DNA from: Sedimenticola hydrogenitrophicus
GTDB lineage: Bacteria; Pseudomonadota; Gammaproteobacteria; Chromatiales; Chromatiaceae
NCBI RefSeq assembly: GCF_029017505.1
Contig: NZ_JAQGEI010000038.1
Location: 1-54,667 of the forward strand
Direction: 5' to 3'
Length of the DNA stretch: 54,667 nucleotides
Positions 32,797 to 41,153 of the stretch are shown here, one piece after another. The translations under genes and the position numbers were made by a program. A model generated the notes under the pieces. That model had not been told where the DNA came from and ran no database searches. It worked only from the letters and a program-made list of their open reading frames with translations. The first letter of the stretch is position 1. Every line of letters begins with the position of its first letter.

Positions 32797-35531
32797 TTCC
32801 TGGTCTCTCCAATCTTCTTGACCTTGACCCTGGCCAGGTCCGCGCCGGAGCCGCTGGAGTCGGTCAGATCGAGCAGCATCGGCACCAGGGCGTTCATGCT
32901 GGGTACGTCGAACTCCTTGGCGAACGGGGTGGCCCAGTGGTCGAACTGGCCCATCAGCATCAGGGTATCGGGACGGATGCCCTCACGGGTGACCAGGATG
33001 CCGCGGGTGGCGCTGAGCGGGGAGGTGATCTCCACCCGGTCGCCGTCCTTGAGCCCCAGCTTGTGGGCCTGGCCGGTGTTCATCACCAGGCCGCCGTGGG
33101 TGCCGATGTTCTTCGACACCTCGCGGATCAACTGGATCGAGACGTTGCCGCCCCAGGCGTACTGCATGCTGCGCGAGGTGACCAGCCAGAACGGGTAGTC
33201 GCTGATATTGATGCCGAAGTTGCGCTCCAGCGCGCCCTCCCAGATCGCCTGGAAGTCCATCATCTCGGGCAGCGCCGCATACTCCTCCAGCTGTTCGTCC
33301 CACCAGCTGATGCCGCGCTCGTGCAGGCGCCGGCCGAGCTGGACGCCGACCCGCTTCAGGGTCTCCTGGTAGGGCAGTTCGTAACGCACCCCCTCGTCCT
33401 CCATCTTGGCGGTCAGATACCACTTGATGCGCGGGAAGCCGGTGAGGCGGTAGCCCTTCTCCTTGTAGTAGTCGAGGCCCTGGCTCTCCTTGCCGCCGGT
33501 GAGCTCGGCGCTGGCCGCCCTGCAGTTGGCCTCCCAGATGGTCTCCACGTCATGGGCCTGGTCCACGTCCAGGCTGAAGTCGTAATAGTCGGTCTTCAGG
33601 GCGACGCCGGCGGCGCCGCGGTTGAGCGCCTTGTTGTACTTCTCCAGCACGCCGCAGCGTTTCGCCAGTTCGGTGCTGATCCAGGTGAAGTCGCGGGTGT
33701 CGCCCAGCGGTTCGGTGACCGGCTGGCGCAGGGCGAAACCCTGGTGGTCCCAGAACTGTTCGATGAATTTGGTACCGCCGATGCGGATCAGCTGCAGCCC
33801 TTCCAGGTCGGTGCGGTCCGGCAGCAGGATGTCGGCCATGTGGTTGGTCTCGTCGCGGGTATAGGCGAAACAGACCGTGAACGGAAACGTGGCGATGGTC
33901 CGGGTGATCTGCTCGGTGTCCCAGAAGGAGACCGCCGGATTGGTGCGATAGACGAACCAGAGCGCCGGCTTGGTCGCCTGCGGCCAGTGCTCCGGCCCCT
34001 TCTCCTGCTGCATCCAGGCCAGATGGGTGGGGCCCAGGGCCTGGCTCCAGGCGGAGTTGCCCACCAGCGGCACCAGGGTGCGGTTGGCGTTGCGCACATC
34101 CGGGGTGGCCAGCCAGTTCTCCTTGTCGGTGGGATTCATCGGGTAGGCGAGGAAACCGTCCTCGGAGAGCTTGACGCTGTCGTTGCGGTCGGAGGCGGGC
34201 CGGTTGATGCGCACCGTGGTGCCGATGGTGCCGCCCGGCACCTCCAGGGCGCCCACCAGCACCGCCAGCATGGTGCGGGCCCAGCAGCACTGGTAGCCGC
34301 CCCAGCCGTTGTTGACCGTCTTGCCCAGGGTGACGGCGACCGGGCGCAGCGGCATGGTGCGGCCGTCGACCTCGATGGTCTCGCCGACGCGGGCGTGGTC
34401 CAGGTACTCCAGGGCGATGCGGCGGATGATCTTGTGGTCCACGTCGCAGACCCGTCCCGCCCACAGCGGGGTAAACGGCTTCATGTATTCGACCAGTTTC
34501 TCGAACGCGGTGGTGACCTTGATATCGCGGTGCTCCCAGCGGTCGTCATCGGCGCCCAGCTCGATGCCGCTGAGGATGTACTGCCCCTCCAGCGCCGGTT
34601 CGGTGCCGGGGGTGTCGAAGGGCACCGCCTGCGTGCTTTTCAGGTCGTAGATCAGCGGCTTTTGCGTCTCCGGGTCGCGCAGGTAGTAGCCGTTGGGCGC
34701 CACCAGGTACGGTGAGCCGGTACGGTCGCGCAGGAACACCTTGTCCAGCCGCTCGCGCTGCTCGTGCAGCAGCACGTGGATCAGGGCGAACATAAAGGCC
34801 GGGTCGGTCTTCGGCTTGATCGGTACCCACTCGGCGGAGGCGGCGCCGGTCTGGGAGAGGTGGGGCTCTACCTGAATCCGCTTCACCCCCCGGGCGCGGG
34901 CATCGGCGTGGCGTTTGACCCCGCAGACGCCGCCGGAGGCCTCGATGTTCATGCCGAAGGAGATGATGTAGTCGCACTTCGGGGTGTCCGGGGCGACGAT
35001 GAAGGCGCGGTGCCAGAGTTCGCCGTAGAGATGCTCCGAGTGGTAGCACTTGACCCCCTGGCCGCTGCCGAAACCCATGTCGATCGGGGTGAGGGTGCTG
35101 AGGAACGCGGGGAAGGTGCCCATGTAGTAGGTGGGGGTGCCGCCGCCACCGAAGCTGGCGGCGATCTTGGGATAGCCCGCCTCGTCGGTCTTGCCCTCGG
35201 CCTGGATCTGCTTCACCTTGTCGGCGATGGTGTCCAGCGCCTCGTCCCAGCTGATGGGGACAAACTTCGGGTCCTGGTCGCGCCCCTTGTTCGGATTGGT
35301 CCGCTTCATCGGGGTGAGGATGCGATGGGGATTGTAGACCTTCTGAATCAGCCCGAACGCCTTGACGCACACCTTGCCGCCGGCCGGGGTCACGGCCGCC
35401 GCGTCGAAGTTGGGTTGCACCTCGGTGGCGATACCGTCTTCCACCCGCACGTTGAGCAGGTCCGGCCCCGCCACGCACTGGTAGCAGTAGGTTGGTATCT
35501 TGGTCTTGCCGGTGGGTGATTCAGTGGTCAT
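32793..35531 (-). CDS. padB: Phenylacetyl-CoA:acceptor oxidoreductase, molybdopterin catalytic subunit
   Basis: 912 residues of the DMSO-reductase family, converting phenylacetyl-CoA to phenylglyoxylate with release of CoA. There is no twin-arginine signal, so the complex faces the cytoplasm. The likely Mo ligand is Cys162 in GVKCYHSEHLYG. The N-terminal cluster has C16-x2-C19 and C55, but the third Cys of the usual C-x2-C-x3-C is replaced (GPD at 22-24). The C-terminal domain shows the GHxTGL-like NTGQAHKLGLKDGD pterin-binding stretch. Second gene of the pad operon, 12 bases after the thioesterase gene. Confidence 0.92.
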   Translation of the reverse strand: MTTESPTGKTKIPTYCYQCVAGPDLLNVRVEDGIATEVQPNFDAAAVTPAGGKVCVKAFGLIQKVYNPHRILTPMKRTNPNKGRDQDPKFVPISWDEALDTIADKVKQIQAEGKTDEAGYPKIAASFGGGGTPTYYMGTFPAFLSTLTPIDMGFGSGQGVKCYHSEHLYGELWHRAFIVAPDTPKCDYIISFGMNIEASGGVCGVKRHADARARGVKRIQVEPHLSQTGAASAEWVPIKPKTDPAFMFALIHVLLHEQRERLDKVFLRDRTGSPYLVAPNGYYLRDPETQKPLIYDLKSTQAVPFDTPGTEPALEGQYILSGIELGADDDRWEHRDIKVTTAFEKLVEYMKPFTPLWAGRVCDVDHKIIRRIALEYLDHARVGETIEVDGRTMPLRPVAVTLGKTVNNGWGGYQCCWARTMLAVLVGALEVPGGTIGTTVRINRPASDRNDSVKLSEDGFLAYPMNPTDKENWLATPDVRNANRTLVPLVGNSAWSQALGPTHLAWMQQEKGPEHWPQATKPALWFVYRTNPAVSFWDTEQITRTIATFPFTVCFAYTRDETNHMADILLPDRTDLEGLQLIRIGGTKFIEQFWDHQGFALRQPVTEPLGDTRDFTWISTELAKRCGVLEKYNKALNRGAAGVALKTDYYDFSLDVDQAHDVETIWEANCRAASAELTGGKESQGLDYYKEKGYRLTGFPRIKWYLTAKMEDEGVRYELPYQETLKRVGVQLGRRLHERGISWWDEQLEEYAALPEMMDFQAIWEGALERNFGINISDYPFWLVTSRSMQYAWGGNVSIQLIREVSKNIGTHGGLVMNTGQAHKLGLKDGDRVEITSPLSATRGILVTREGIRPDTLMLMGQFDHWATPFAKEFDVPSMNALVPMLLDLTDSSGSGADLARVKVKKIGETRK

Positions 35532-35543
35532 GCCTGTCTGCCT

Positions 35544-35948
35544 TTAGCTGGTGGCTTTCGCGGCCTTTGCCTTGAGACGCGCGGCGGTCTGTTCGGTGTC
35601 GACGATAAAGCGCGTGTGCTTGCCCTTGGCGACATTATCCAGGGCGTCACGGGCGCTGAACTCATAGTTCACCATGCGGCCCTTGACCTCGCTGATGGTG
35701 GCCGTGATCTCGACCCACATGCCGAGCAGGGTGGCACCGGTGTGGTCCATCTCCACGCGGGTGCCGACCGAGTCCTCACCGGCGTCGAGATGCTCCAGCA
35801 GCAGGTTGCGGCTGGTCACTTCCATGTCGTAGATCAGGCTGGGGGTGGAGTAGACCGCGCAGTCGTCGCCGACAAAGTTCACGGTGCGTGGTTTGTCGAT
35901 CTCGTAACGATCGGTTGTTGCGAGTCCTGCCTGTAAGCTCTCTTTCAT
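35544..35948 (-). CDS. Hot-dog thioesterase, fluoroacetyl-CoA thioesterase (FlK)-like
   Basis: 134 residues from ATG 35948. The single hot-dog domain includes VGTRVEMDHTGATLLGM, the region that carries the catalytic acid/His in FlK-type thioesterases, and an EFSARDALDNVAKGKHTRFIVD tail. It is the promoter-proximal gene of the pad operon, before padB. It could hydrolyse phenylglyoxylyl-CoA or clear dead-end CoA esters. The function is inferred from fold and position only. Confidence 0.78.
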   Translation of the reverse strand: MKESLQAGLATTDRYEIDKPRTVNFVGDDCAVYSTPSLIYDMEVTSRNLLLEHLDAGEDSVGTRVEMDHTGATLLGMWVEITATISEVKGRMVNYEFSARDALDNVAKGKHTRFIVDTEQTAARLKAKAAKATS

Positions 35949-36049
35949 CGCCAATGCCTTTCTCTGTTTATTGTTCAAGTAAGGGTGCCGTACGCGGATT
36001 ATCGGTGGCAATCCGATACGGTTTTAAAAACTGTGTTTCTTATTATTAA

Positions 36050-36085
36050 TTAGTTTCAAAATAAACTAAATGGTTTTTACGTCAA
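36050..36085 (-). promoter_or_regulatory. Candidate pad operon promoter with overlapping inverted repeat
   Basis: On the minus strand TTGACG (36085-36080) lies 16 bases before TATTTT (36063-36058). The -10 is covered by a 7-bp inverted repeat with six-base spacer (TTAGTTT 36050-36056, AAACTAA 36063-36069), a good operator candidate. A second palindrome, ATGAC-atta-GTCAT, lies upstream at 36114-36127. Confidence 0.5.
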
Positions 36086-36210
36086 CCTCTTTTCGTTCTG
36101 ATCTTGCTTGTTTATGACATTAGTCATGAACTGTTGCCGCCAGTGCCGATGCATCTTTGGGTTAACCCGTATGTCGCACACAATCCTTTGTGGAAATAAA
36201 AGTTTCGCAG

Positions 36211-36279
36211 GTTGGGTTAGCGGCGCACAGGCACCACGCATCCAGAACACGACAACACCCGAGCGCCGCGTAACCCAAC
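36211..36279. repeat. 69-bp palindrome-ended repeat, family B copy 1
   Basis: Ends GTTGGGTTAGCGGCGC and GCGCCGCGTAACCCAAC are inverted with one extra base. The copy at 36606-36674 has the same length and nearly the same interior (CACGC-TCCAGAACACGACAA). Confidence 0.8.
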
Positions 36280-36347
36280 AAGTCCTTGACGGTCTAACCT
36301 TCCCTGCAAAAACCTCTGCTTCTCCACACCGTTTCTCAATGACGGAT

Positions 36348-36605
36348 GTAACTACTCACCCGGTTGGTAGGTGATTGGCCTGCCTTGTCGGCCTCACACG
36401 ATGGCTTGCTTCCTCGAATCAGGCCCCTTTTTCAGCGCCTGCCCAAGCCGCTCCCGGCCATCCATGGCCTCCGCGGCATAAGTCCATCCGTGGACAAAAC
36501 TCGCTTCGCTCAAACAAGGGCAGGCTTGAATCTGAAAAAGTGGCCTGATTCGAGGCGCCATCAAGATCGACCAACAAGGCAGGCCAATCACTTGCAGTTT
36601 CGTAG
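36348..36605. mobile_element. MITE-like element, family A copy 2, right end lost
   Basis: Starts with GTAACTACTCAC (36348-36359) and follows copy 3 (49924-50183) almost base for base through its interior. The right terminal repeat is missing: after GTAGGTTGGG the sequence runs straight into family B copy 2. No CDS is supported in 35949-36742; small open frames inside are by-products of the conserved repeat. Confidence 0.8.
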
Positions 36606-36674
36606 GTTGGGTTAGCGGCGCGCAGGCACCACGCTTCCAGAACACGACAATACCCGAGCGCCGCGTAACCCAAC
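36606..36674. repeat. 69-bp palindrome-ended repeat, family B copy 2
   Basis: Direct copy of 36211-36279, in the same orientation, both preceded by AGTTTCG-AG. The two copies bracket the family A element. Confidence 0.8.
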
Positions 36675-36742
36675 GAATCCTCTGCATCTGTCACGTTATA
36701 AACAACCTAATAAAAATGTTGCATAAGAAACCATCTATTCCG

Positions 36743-37261
36743 CTATTCGAGAAACTGGGGTGGATCCTCGTCCTCGTCCCAGCCCGCCTGCGGCAGTGGA
36801 TAATGTTCCCGTTTCTGTTTCAGGTAATCGCAAAAAGCATTCGCCTCGCGGGCGAAGCCGTGGGCCAGCTTCCGCACCTCGGGCAACTCCGTGTCACGTT
36901 CGATGTTGTCGAACAGGTCGGCGGCGCTCTGCTCCACATCGATCGCCAGGGTCAGGGTGTGATAGGGCGTCATCATGTAGTGGGCACTGGCATGGCCCGG
37001 TACCTCGATATTGATGGCATCATCCCAGTGGTAGTCCCAGGGCGGGATGTGCGGCAGCGCCAGGCCTTCGCTCAGATCCTGAACCACCTGGGTGCGCTCG
37101 CGCTGCTTCTGTTCCAGCCAGCGGAAGATCTCCGCCGCTTGCGGGTTGTTCACCACCTCCATCTGGTCGGCAAACAGGTCGTAGCGCTCCACGGTCTCCG
37201 ACAGCATGGTCAGGGTACGTGCCAGCAGTTCCGGCTTGTTGGCGATGCGTAGCGCGGTCAC
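36743..37261 (-). CDS. Ferritin-like protein encoded with korAB
   Basis: 172 residues from GTG 37261, whose start overlaps the korB stop (GTGA). It is predicted to be all-helical, with four long helices: about 11-35 (ARTLTMLSETVERY), 40-66 (EIFRWLEQKQRERTQ), 98-120 (DVEQSAADLFDNIE) and 126-150 (VRKLAHGFAREANAF). This resembles rubrerythrin/ferritin-like bundles, but the standard E-x2-H diiron pairs are not clearly complete, so metal binding is uncertain. Translational coupling to KorB suggests protection or maturation of the oxygen-sensitive KorAB. The C-terminus is acidic. Confidence 0.62.
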   Translation of the reverse strand: MTALRIANKPELLARTLTMLSETVERYDLFADQMEVVNNPQAAEIFRWLEQKQRERTQVVQDLSEGLALPHIPPWDYHWDDAINIEVPGHASAHYMMTPYHTLTLAIDVEQSAADLFDNIERDTELPEVRKLAHGFAREANAFCDYLKQKREHYPLPQAGWDEDEDPPQFLE

Positions 37262-38097
37262 AGGATGAACCCCTGCTCCAGCTCCGACAGGTGTTCCACC
37301 GTGCTCTTCAGCTCCGGCTGATAGGCCGGACGGTTGCCCTTGTACAGGGTACCGAGGAAGAAGTTGTCGTCGGTCATCAGCCGCTTGGCCGCGACGGCCG
37401 CGTCGGTGGTCGGCTCGACCGGGGCCGGGCGTACCATCTTCTTCCACTCCTTCTGCTCGGGACGGAAGGTGACGCAGGGGCTGAGCATGTGCACGAAGGA
37501 GAAACCGGGGTGGCGGATGGCATCCACCAGCACCTTGGCCGCGCCGTTGGGATCGGTGCTGGAGGCGCGGGCGATAAAGTTGGCGCCGGAGGCCAGCGCG
37601 ATCACCAGCGGATAGTAGGGATTGATCTTGGTGCCGTCCGGGGTCAGCTTGCTCTTGTCCCAGTCCGGATCGGTGGTGGGGGAGGCCTGGCCCTTGGTCA
37701 TGCCGTAGACCTGGTTGTCCATGACGATATAGGTCATGTCCACGTTGCGCCGGCAGGCGTGCATGAAGTGGTTGCCGCCGATGGAGAAACCGTCGCCGTC
37801 ACCGCCCGCGGCCAGTACCGTGAGATCGGGGCGCGACACCTTGAGGCCAGTGGCCACCGGCAGGGCGCGGCCGTGCACGGCATGGAATCCGTAGACATTG
37901 AGGTAGGCCGGCAAGCGCGAGGAACAGCCGATACCGGAGACCAGCGCGACGTTTTCCGGCTCCAGGTTCAGCTCGGACATCGCCTTGGTGATGGAGAGCA
38001 GCACACTGTAGTCACCACACCCCGGACACCAGACGGGCTTGGTGCCGGATTTGTACTCGTTCGGTTTCAGGCTGGGACAGCTGTTTGCGTTTTCCAT
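37258..38097 (-). CDS. korB: 2-oxoglutarate:ferredoxin oxidoreductase, beta subunit
   Basis: 279 residues. The thiamine-diphosphate domain shows CPGCGD (about 24-29), GIGCSSRLP, HGRALPVATGLK and GGDGDGFSIGGNH. ATG at 38097 shares a base with the korA stop (TGATG). With KorA it oxidises 2-oxoglutarate to succinyl-CoA and reduces the ferredoxin that feeds benzoyl-CoA reductase, as shown for Thauera. Confidence 0.94.
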   Translation of the reverse strand: MENANSCPSLKPNEYKSGTKPVWCPGCGDYSVLLSITKAMSELNLEPENVALVSGIGCSSRLPAYLNVYGFHAVHGRALPVATGLKVSRPDLTVLAAGGDGDGFSIGGNHFMHACRRNVDMTYIVMDNQVYGMTKGQASPTTDPDWDKSKLTPDGTKINPYYPLVIALASGANFIARASSTDPNGAAKVLVDAIRHPGFSFVHMLSPCVTFRPEQKEWKKMVRPAPVEPTTDAAVAAKRLMTDDNFFLGTLYKGNRPAYQPELKSTVEHLSELEQGFIL

Positions 38098-39860
38098 CAG
38101 GGGTGCTCCCACGCTTTGAGTTCGCTGTAGACATCATCGGGACGGATCATCAGGGGGCCCGGGATCGCCATGGAGCGGAGTTCGCCGGGCAGGTCGTAAT
38201 GGGCGCGCAGATAGTGATAGAACTGGGCGCCGTGACACTGCTCGACCACCAGGGTCCGCGTCACCCCGGCCAGGGCGGCGGCCAGTCGTTCCGGCTGTGC
38301 CGGCAACAGCAGGCGCATGCTGACCAGTCTGACCTTGCGGCCTTCCGCCGCCAGCATGTCGATCGCCTCGCTGACCGGCCCGGTGCTGGAACCCCAGGTG
38401 AGGACCGCGATGTCACCCTCGCCCTCGACCTTGGCCCAGTGACTGCCATAGTCGAACCGGTCCAGCTTGCGCTTGCGCTTGTTCAGTTGCTGGATATGGT
38501 CCTCGGCGCGGCTCGACGGGGTGCCGGTGGGCGAGTGTTCCAGGCCGTCGGCGGTGTACTGGCAGCCGGGTGTGCCGGGGATGGACATGGGCGAAACGCC
38601 GGACTCGTTGACCACGTAGCGGCGAAAATCCTCCGCCTGGCGGGTGATCTTGCGGCCACCGGAGACAAAGGCGATGTCCGCCGGGCGGTCGATCAGGGCG
38701 CGGGTCTGGCCGAGCGACTGATCGGAGAGCACGATGGCCGCGGTCTGCAGGGTCTCGGCCAGGTGGGTCGCCCACTGGGTGGTGAACAGGCAGTCGCCGA
38801 TCGACATCGGCGCCACCACGATATGCGGGGCGTCGCCGTGCAGCCCGTAGAGGGCGATATTGAGGTCGCTCTGCTCGGACTTGGTGGGGATCCCGGTGGA
38901 GGGGCCACCACGCATCACGTCGACAATCACCACCGGGGTCTCGGAGGCGACGGCCAGACCGATCGATTCGATCATCAGCGCCAGGCCGGGGCCGGAGGTG
39001 GCGGTGAGTGAGGGGGTGCCGCCGAAAGAGCCGCCGATCAGTTGGTTGATCGAGGCCAACTCGTCTTCCGCCTGCACCAGCACGCCACCGACCTTCTTCA
39101 GATTGGGCGCCAGCCACTCCAGTACCTCGGTGCCCGGGGTGATGGGATAGGCGGCGACGAAGCGGATGCCGCCGCGGATCGCGCCCAGGCCGGCCGCTTC
39201 ATTGCCGGTGATGCTCCAGCGCTCCCGCTGGCTGTTGGCGTCGATACGAAATGGCGGGATGTCGGGAATGGCCGAAGCCTGCTCGATACCAGCCCGTACG
39301 CCGGCCATGCTGGCCGCGATGGCCGCCTCGCCCTTCTTCGCCAGCGACTTGGTCAATCCCTTTTCCAGTGCCTCCAGCGGCAGGCCGATCAGCTGGGCCA
39401 GGGCGCCCAGCGCCACCATGTTGGGACGCCCGCCGCTGATCCCCTTGGCCAGTTCACTCAGGGGCAGCTCCATATAACGGCCGCCCATGGCGCTGATCGC
39501 CTCGGGCACCTGGCCACCCACGTCGCCGATCACCACGCTGTTGCTGTCCAGGGTGATCTCGCCGACGAAGCGGTCGGCGTTGAGCCAGTCGATGGCCAGC
39601 AGGATATCGAAACGGCCCTTGTGGGTCTCTACCGGCTGGGGCGAGAGGCGCAGCAGCGCGGCGGCCTCGCCGCCGCGGATCTGCGGGCCCGACGAGCGGG
39701 TCATCATGCCGTACCAGCCGGCCTGTCCCGCGGCATCCAGCAACTGCTGCCCCGCGGTCATGACGCCGGAGCCGCCGCTGCCGAGCATGGCGATGGAGAG
39801 GGAGCGGGGCGCCCCTTTGGATTGGGGGGGTGCTAGTGGGTTGGATGCAGAATCATTCAT
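38097..39860 (-). CDS. korA: 2-oxoglutarate:ferredoxin oxidoreductase, fused gamma-alpha subunit
   Basis: 587 residues: an N-terminal gamma domain (MLGSGGSGVMTAGQ, about 25-200) fused to the alpha chain (AAYPITPGTEVLEWLAP, then SGPGLALMIESIGLAVASETP). This fused form is standard for KorA. First gene of a three-gene operon reading away from the had-bcr operon; its predicted TATGAT -10 lies about 74 bases upstream of the start codon. Confidence 0.94.
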   Translation of the reverse strand: MNDSASNPLAPPQSKGAPRSLSIAMLGSGGSGVMTAGQQLLDAAGQAGWYGMMTRSSGPQIRGGEAAALLRLSPQPVETHKGRFDILLAIDWLNADRFVGEITLDSNSVVIGDVGGQVPEAISAMGGRYMELPLSELAKGISGGRPNMVALGALAQLIGLPLEALEKGLTKSLAKKGEAAIAASMAGVRAGIEQASAIPDIPPFRIDANSQRERWSITGNEAAGLGAIRGGIRFVAAYPITPGTEVLEWLAPNLKKVGGVLVQAEDELASINQLIGGSFGGTPSLTATSGPGLALMIESIGLAVASETPVVIVDVMRGGPSTGIPTKSEQSDLNIALYGLHGDAPHIVVAPMSIGDCLFTTQWATHLAETLQTAAIVLSDQSLGQTRALIDRPADIAFVSGGRKITRQAEDFRRYVVNESGVSPMSIPGTPGCQYTADGLEHSPTGTPSSRAEDHIQQLNKRKRKLDRFDYGSHWAKVEGEGDIAVLTWGSSTGPVSEAIDMLAAEGRKVRLVSMRLLLPAQPERLAAALAGVTRTLVVEQCHGAQFYHYLRAHYDLPGELRSMAIPGPLMIRPDDVYSELKAWEHP

Positions 39861-39933
39861 TAGATATACCTTATATATGATATATATCGCAGGATTTTGC
39901 TGGGAATTACCCGATTAGTTGCAAGTGAAATGA

Positions 39934-39962
39934 ATCATATTTCATGGAATCGGCTATGTCAA
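39934..39962 (-). promoter_or_regulatory. Predicted sigma-70 promoter of korAB
   Basis: On the minus strand TTGACA (39962-39957), a 17-base spacer, then TATGAT (39939-39934). The hexamers are a perfect -35 and a five-of-six -10. Confidence 0.75.
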
Positions 39963-39987
39963 AGGAAATATAGTACATATATTTAAG

Positions 39988-40015
39988 TTGACAAGAGGTG
40001 AAAGTGAAATATAAT
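39988..40015 (+). promoter_or_regulatory. Predicted sigma-70 promoter of the had-oah-dch-bcr operon
   Basis: TTGACA at 39988-39993, a 16-base spacer, and TATAAT at 40010-40015: both hexamers match consensus exactly. Such a strong core promoter needs tight repression when aromatics are absent. Confidence 0.8.
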
Positions 40016-40066
40016 TCATTAGCGCGGCGTTAGTGCGTGAAATAAGAATTTTGGAGACCACAGACT

Positions 40067-41140
40067 ATGAGTATTAACGGATACCGTTGGCAGATGACCG
40101 CAGTGGGTGCGCCTTTCGTTAAACAGGATTGCAGCTTCGAAACGCCGGTTGCCGGTGAAGTCACGGTGGAAGTGGCCGGTTGTGGGGTCTGTCATACCGA
40201 CCTCGGTTTTCTTTATGACGGTGTCCGTACCAATCATGAACTGCCCCTCACCCTGGGCCATGAGATCAGCGGCCGGGTAGTGGCCTGCGGCGAAGGCGCC
40301 GAGGGGCTGCTGGGCAAGGCGGTGGTGATCCCGGCGGTGATGCCCTGTGGCGAGTGCGACCTCTGCCAACGCGGTCTGGGCACCCTGTGCCGCGGTCAGA
40401 AGATGCCCGGCAACGATATCCAGGGTGGCTTCGCCAGCCATATCAGCGTGCCTGCCCGCGGACTTTGCCCGGTGGATGAGAAACAGCTGGAGGCGGCCGG
40501 CATGAGCCTGGCCGAGGTGGCGGTGCTGGCGGATGCGGTGACCACCCCCTACCAGGCGGCGCTGCTGGCCGGGATCAACGAGGGCGACCTGGCCATCGTG
40601 ATCGGTGTCGGCGGTGTCGGTGGTTACGCGGTGCAGATCGCCCACGCCATGGGCGCCCGCGTGGTGGCCATCGATGTGGATCAGGCCAAGCTGGACCAGC
40701 TGAAGGATTTCGGTGCCGAGCTGACCCTGAATGCAAAGGAGCATGACGCCCGCGCCATTAAACAACTGATCAAGGCGCATGTGAAGGCAAACGGCCTGCG
40801 CGCCACCGAGTGGAGGATCTTCGAGTGCTCCGGCTCGACGCCCGGCCAGGAGACCGCCTTCAGCCTGCTGACCTACGGATCGCACCTGGCGGTGGTCGGT
40901 TTCACCATGGCCAAGCTGGAGCTGCGGCTCTCCAACCTGATGGCCTTCAGCGCCCGCCTGCAGGGCAACTGGGGTTGTCTGCCGGAATATTACCCGAAGG
41001 CACTGGATCTGGTGTTGCAGAACAGGATCCAGATGAAGCCGTTCGTAAAACTCCACTCACTCAACGATATCAACGCGGTGTTCGAAGCGGCCAAGGGCCA
41101 CCTTCTGACCGAGCGTGCCATTCTGGTTCCGAATCTTTAA
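40067..41140 (+). CDS. had: 6-hydroxycyclohex-1-ene-1-carbonyl-CoA dehydrogenase
   Basis: 357-residue zinc alcohol dehydrogenase. The catalytic zinc site shows GCGVCHTD and LTLGHEISG; the structural zinc loop shows [18 protein letters not shown] binding shows [13 protein letters not shown] and the acidic residue in AIDVDQ. It oxidises the alcohol made by Dch to 6-oxocyclohex-1-ene-1-carbonyl-CoA with NAD+. First gene of the central benzoyl-CoA operon, with GGAG before its ATG. Confidence 0.93.
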   Translation: MSINGYRWQMTAVGAPFVKQDCSFETPVAGEVTVEVAGCGVCHTDLGFLYDGVRTNHELPLTLGHEISGRVVACGEGAEGLLGKAVVIPAVMPCGECDLCQRGLGTLCRGQKMPGNDIQGGFASHISVPARGLCPVDEKQLEAAGMSLAEVAVLADAVTTPYQAALLAGINEGDLAIVIGVGGVGGYAVQIAHAMGARVVAIDVDQAKLDQLKDFGAELTLNAKEHDARAIKQLIKAHVKANGLRATEWRIFECSGSTPGQETAFSLLTYGSHLAVVGFTMAKLELRLSNLMAFSARLQGNWGCLPEYYPKALDLVLQNRIQMKPFVKLHSLNDINAVFEAAKGHLLTERAILVPNL

Positions 41141-41153
41141 AGGGGACGTTTTC

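Larger units (their letters stand above)
39925..40043. promoter_or_regulatory. Three GTGAAAT boxes in the kor/had divergent region, candidate operators
   Basis: GTGAAAT begins at 39925, 40004 and 40037, each followed by AT-rich A/T-A-A-T-like sequence. The first is half of the palindrome TGAAAT-N7-ATTTCA (39926-39944), which covers the kor -10. The second lies in the had spacer and touches its -10. The third lies downstream of the had -10, in or near the 5' leader. The layout fits one repressor shutting both promoters; BzdR is the obvious candidate but its known TGCA-type boxes are absent. Confidence 0.6.

Noticed and set aside
32937-34715. 592-residue open frame antisense to padB
   Set aside because: Shadow of padB with no recognisable motif.
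36419-36694. Open frame similar to one at 49919-50236, apparently a conserved protein
   Set aside because: Both lie wholly within copies of the family A repeat, so their likeness comes from the DNA repeat; no ribosome site, and the frame is broken in the short copy.
39861-40066. BzdR operators of the TGCA-N6-TGCA kind
   Set aside because: Only a single TGCA occurs in the region (39920-39923); the spacing pattern is absent, so binding by BzdR cannot be claimed from boxes.
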